Positions 62,976 to 64,000 of a DNA stretch of 64,000 nt are shown here, piece by piece. The position numbers were made by a program, and so were the translations under genes. Each line of letters starts with the position of its first letter. Within the stretch, counting starts at the first letter, position 1. The notes below the pieces were generated by a model. That model searched no databases and was not told the DNA's origin. It saw only the letters and a list, made by a program, of their open reading frames with translations. This DNA comes from Aquirhabdus sp. (lineage in GTDB: Bacteria; Pseudomonadota; Gammaproteobacteria; Pseudomonadales; Moraxellaceae): assembly GCA_030149815.1 (NCBI GenBank), contig JASLHI010000022.1, positions 1 to 64,000 of the forward strand. The letters are read 5' to 3'.

Positions 62976-63148
62976 ATACTTCCAATCAGCACCAGCAGGA
63001 CTGTGCTGTTGGAGATAAGGTAGGGGTAAATCATCAGCAAAATTCCGCAAACAAAGGGAATATTGGCTTTTTGTTTCTTGCCGTAAATAAAAAAACCGAG
63101 CCCGATACTGCTGAATAGTACGCCCCAGAGTAATGTTGCGACGGTCAT
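62942..63148 (-). CDS. Small hypothetical membrane protein
   Basis: A 68-residue protein with two or three hydrophobic segments and a basic loop (YGKKQKAN); it ends FLIRR. AGGA lies about nine bases before the ATG. Similar small proteins occur next to transport genes in related bacteria, from memory; function unknown. Confidence 0.65.
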   Translation of the reverse strand: MTVATLLWGVLFSSIGLGFFIYGKKQKANIPFVCGILLMIYPYLISNSTVLLVLIGSILTAIPFLIRR

Positions 63149-63182
63149 GTTCGACGTTCCTTAGTCTTTGTTGATCAAAACT

Positions 63183-63731
63183 TTAAGCAACGTCATCCGC
63201 AAAATATTTCTTCAGCTTAGATAATTTTGGCGGAATCATAAAGCTGCAATAGCCTTGGTTCGGATTTTTTGCATAATAATCTTGGTGATAATCTTCCGCA
63301 GGATAAAATATAGGCGCAGGTGAAACTTCCGTGACGGCTTGCACACCTTCGGCTTTCAATGCGTCGATCTTTGTAATCGCTGTTTGTTTTTGACTATCAT
63401 TCAAATAAAAAATCACAGAACGATATTGTGTGCCCATGTCGTTGCCTTGACGATTCAGCGTGGTTGGATCGTGGGTGGCAAAGAAAATATCTAAAATGCG
63501 TTCAAAAGAAATCAAAGTAGGATCGAAATCAATGGCGATCACTTCGGCATGGCCTGTTACGCCGCTACAGATTTGCTCATACGTTGGGTTTGGGCGTGCG
63601 CCACCCGCATAACCACTGGTTACGGTTTTGACGCCACGAACAGCACGGAAAACAGATTCAGTACACCAGAAGCAGCCACCGCCTAGGATGGCGCGTTCGA
63701 GTGAAGTTTCAGGATACGCTTGATTGGTCAC
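63183..63731 (-). CDS. msrA: Peptide methionine sulfoxide reductase MsrA
   Basis: A 182-residue enzyme that reduces the S form of methionine sulfoxide. GGCFWC (Cys20 nucleophile) and SGYAGG, GHAEVIAIDFDP, and DYHQDYYAKNP match the family. The start is GTG 63731, set by the strong AAGGAGAAG seven bases upstream. It lies 33 bases after folA in the same direction. Confidence 0.96.
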   Translation of the reverse strand: MTNQAYPETSLERAILGGGCFWCTESVFRAVRGVKTVTSGYAGGARPNPTYEQICSGVTGHAEVIAIDFDPTLISFERILDIFFATHDPTTLNRQGNDMGTQYRSVIFYLNDSQKQTAITKIDALKAEGVQAVTEVSPAPIFYPAEDYHQDYYAKNPNQGYCSFMIPPKLSKLKKYFADDVA

Positions 63732-63764
63732 GATCTTCTCCTTAAATGGCAGGAAAGTCAGGGA

Positions 63765-64000
63765 TTATTTGCTTTTCTGATAGGTGATGAACTGGAACTT
63801 TACACCTGTTTTTTCATCAACTTGTTCACTTTCTGTATTTAATTTTATCCATCCTGCAGGAATTTGGGGATAGTGTGCTGTACCTGCGACATCGAGCTCG
63901 ACATGTGTCACTTCCAGTCGGTCTGCGATGGGCAAGGTCAGCGTAAATAATTCACCGCCACCAATCACATAAATCGACGACTGACCGCGTGTAACTGCAT
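63765..64000 (-). CDS. folA: Dihydrofolate reductase, C-terminal part
   Basis: The window holds the last 78 or so codons. IYVIGGGELFTLTLPIADRL is the conserved Gly-Gly and strand region of dihydrofolate reductase, and VEHVELDVAGTAHYP-type sequence follows. The 5' end lies beyond base 64000. It reduces dihydrofolate with NADPH. Confidence 0.92.
   Translation of the reverse strand, partial: AVTRGQSSIYVIGGGELFTLTLPIADRLEVTHVELDVAGTAHYPQIPAGWIKLNTESEQVDEKTGVKFQFITYQKSK

Overview
The window looks like a chromosome segment from a mesophilic gammaproteobacterium of the family Moraxellaceae, close to Acinetobacter or Alkanindiges. This rests on gene content and order: natural-transformation/type IV pilus genes (fimT-pilV-pilW-pilX-pilY1/comC-comE-comF) directly upstream of rpsP-rimM-trmD-rplS, a fadBA operon, a ribBX-ribH-nusB-thiL-pgpA block, and an AlkB alkane hydroxylase with a divergent AraC-type regulator. 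The species cannot be named from the sequence. No phage, insertion sequence, CRISPR array or tRNA gene was seen.

Layout. Bases 1-131 are the 3' end of a 5S rRNA and its terminator. Bases 200-7,500 hold accessory genes: a GNAT acetyltransferase broken by one stop codon, an epoxide-hydrolase-like enzyme, DUF3015 and DUF4105 proteins, a POT peptide transporter and an SDR. Bases 7,600-16,240 are rich in fatty-acid degradation: fadBA, an acyl-CoA dehydrogenase and an acyl-CoA synthetase. Bases 16,250-21,090 carry a diguanylate cyclase, an OmpA-like protein and a large molybdopterin oxidoreductase. Bases 21,100-28,510 form an oxidation island. It has a ferritin-like hydrolase, SDR and Baeyer-Villiger-type monooxygenase operon behind a densely repeated control region, then REP-like repeats around a small gene of unknown function, then an AraC regulator divergent from alkB and a rubredoxin gene.

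Bases 28,540-35,710 are a minus-strand housekeeping block (ribBX, ribH, nusB, thiL, pgpA, glmU, glmS). Bases 36,000-38,140 encode a translationally coupled DUF2844-DUF3443 pair plus a small lipoprotein. An Smp-like membrane protein and serB diverge at 39.4 kb. Bases 41,200-49,880 are the minor-pilin/PilY1 operon, followed by the rpsP operon and ispA. Bases 53,590-62,920 group envelope and metal-uptake functions: PepSY protein, ApbE-DUF2271 fusion, patatin lipoprotein, CAP-domain lipoprotein, TonB-dependent receptor, and tonB-exbB-exbD. The window ends in msrA and a partial folA.

How the genes fit together. AlkB with rubredoxin would hydroxylate alkanes, and the acyl-CoA synthetase, acyl-CoA dehydrogenase and FadBA would carry the resulting acids through beta-oxidation. 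The SDR/monooxygenase operon suggests a side route for ketones or secondary alcohols; that part is inference. The most notable leads are the repeat-rich promoter at 21.1-21.4 kb, the 22-base inverted repeats around the gene at 25.1 kb, the paired direct repeats between the AraC gene and alkB, the ApbE-DUF2271 fusion, and the pepsin-like DUF3443 lipoprotein with its coupled partner.
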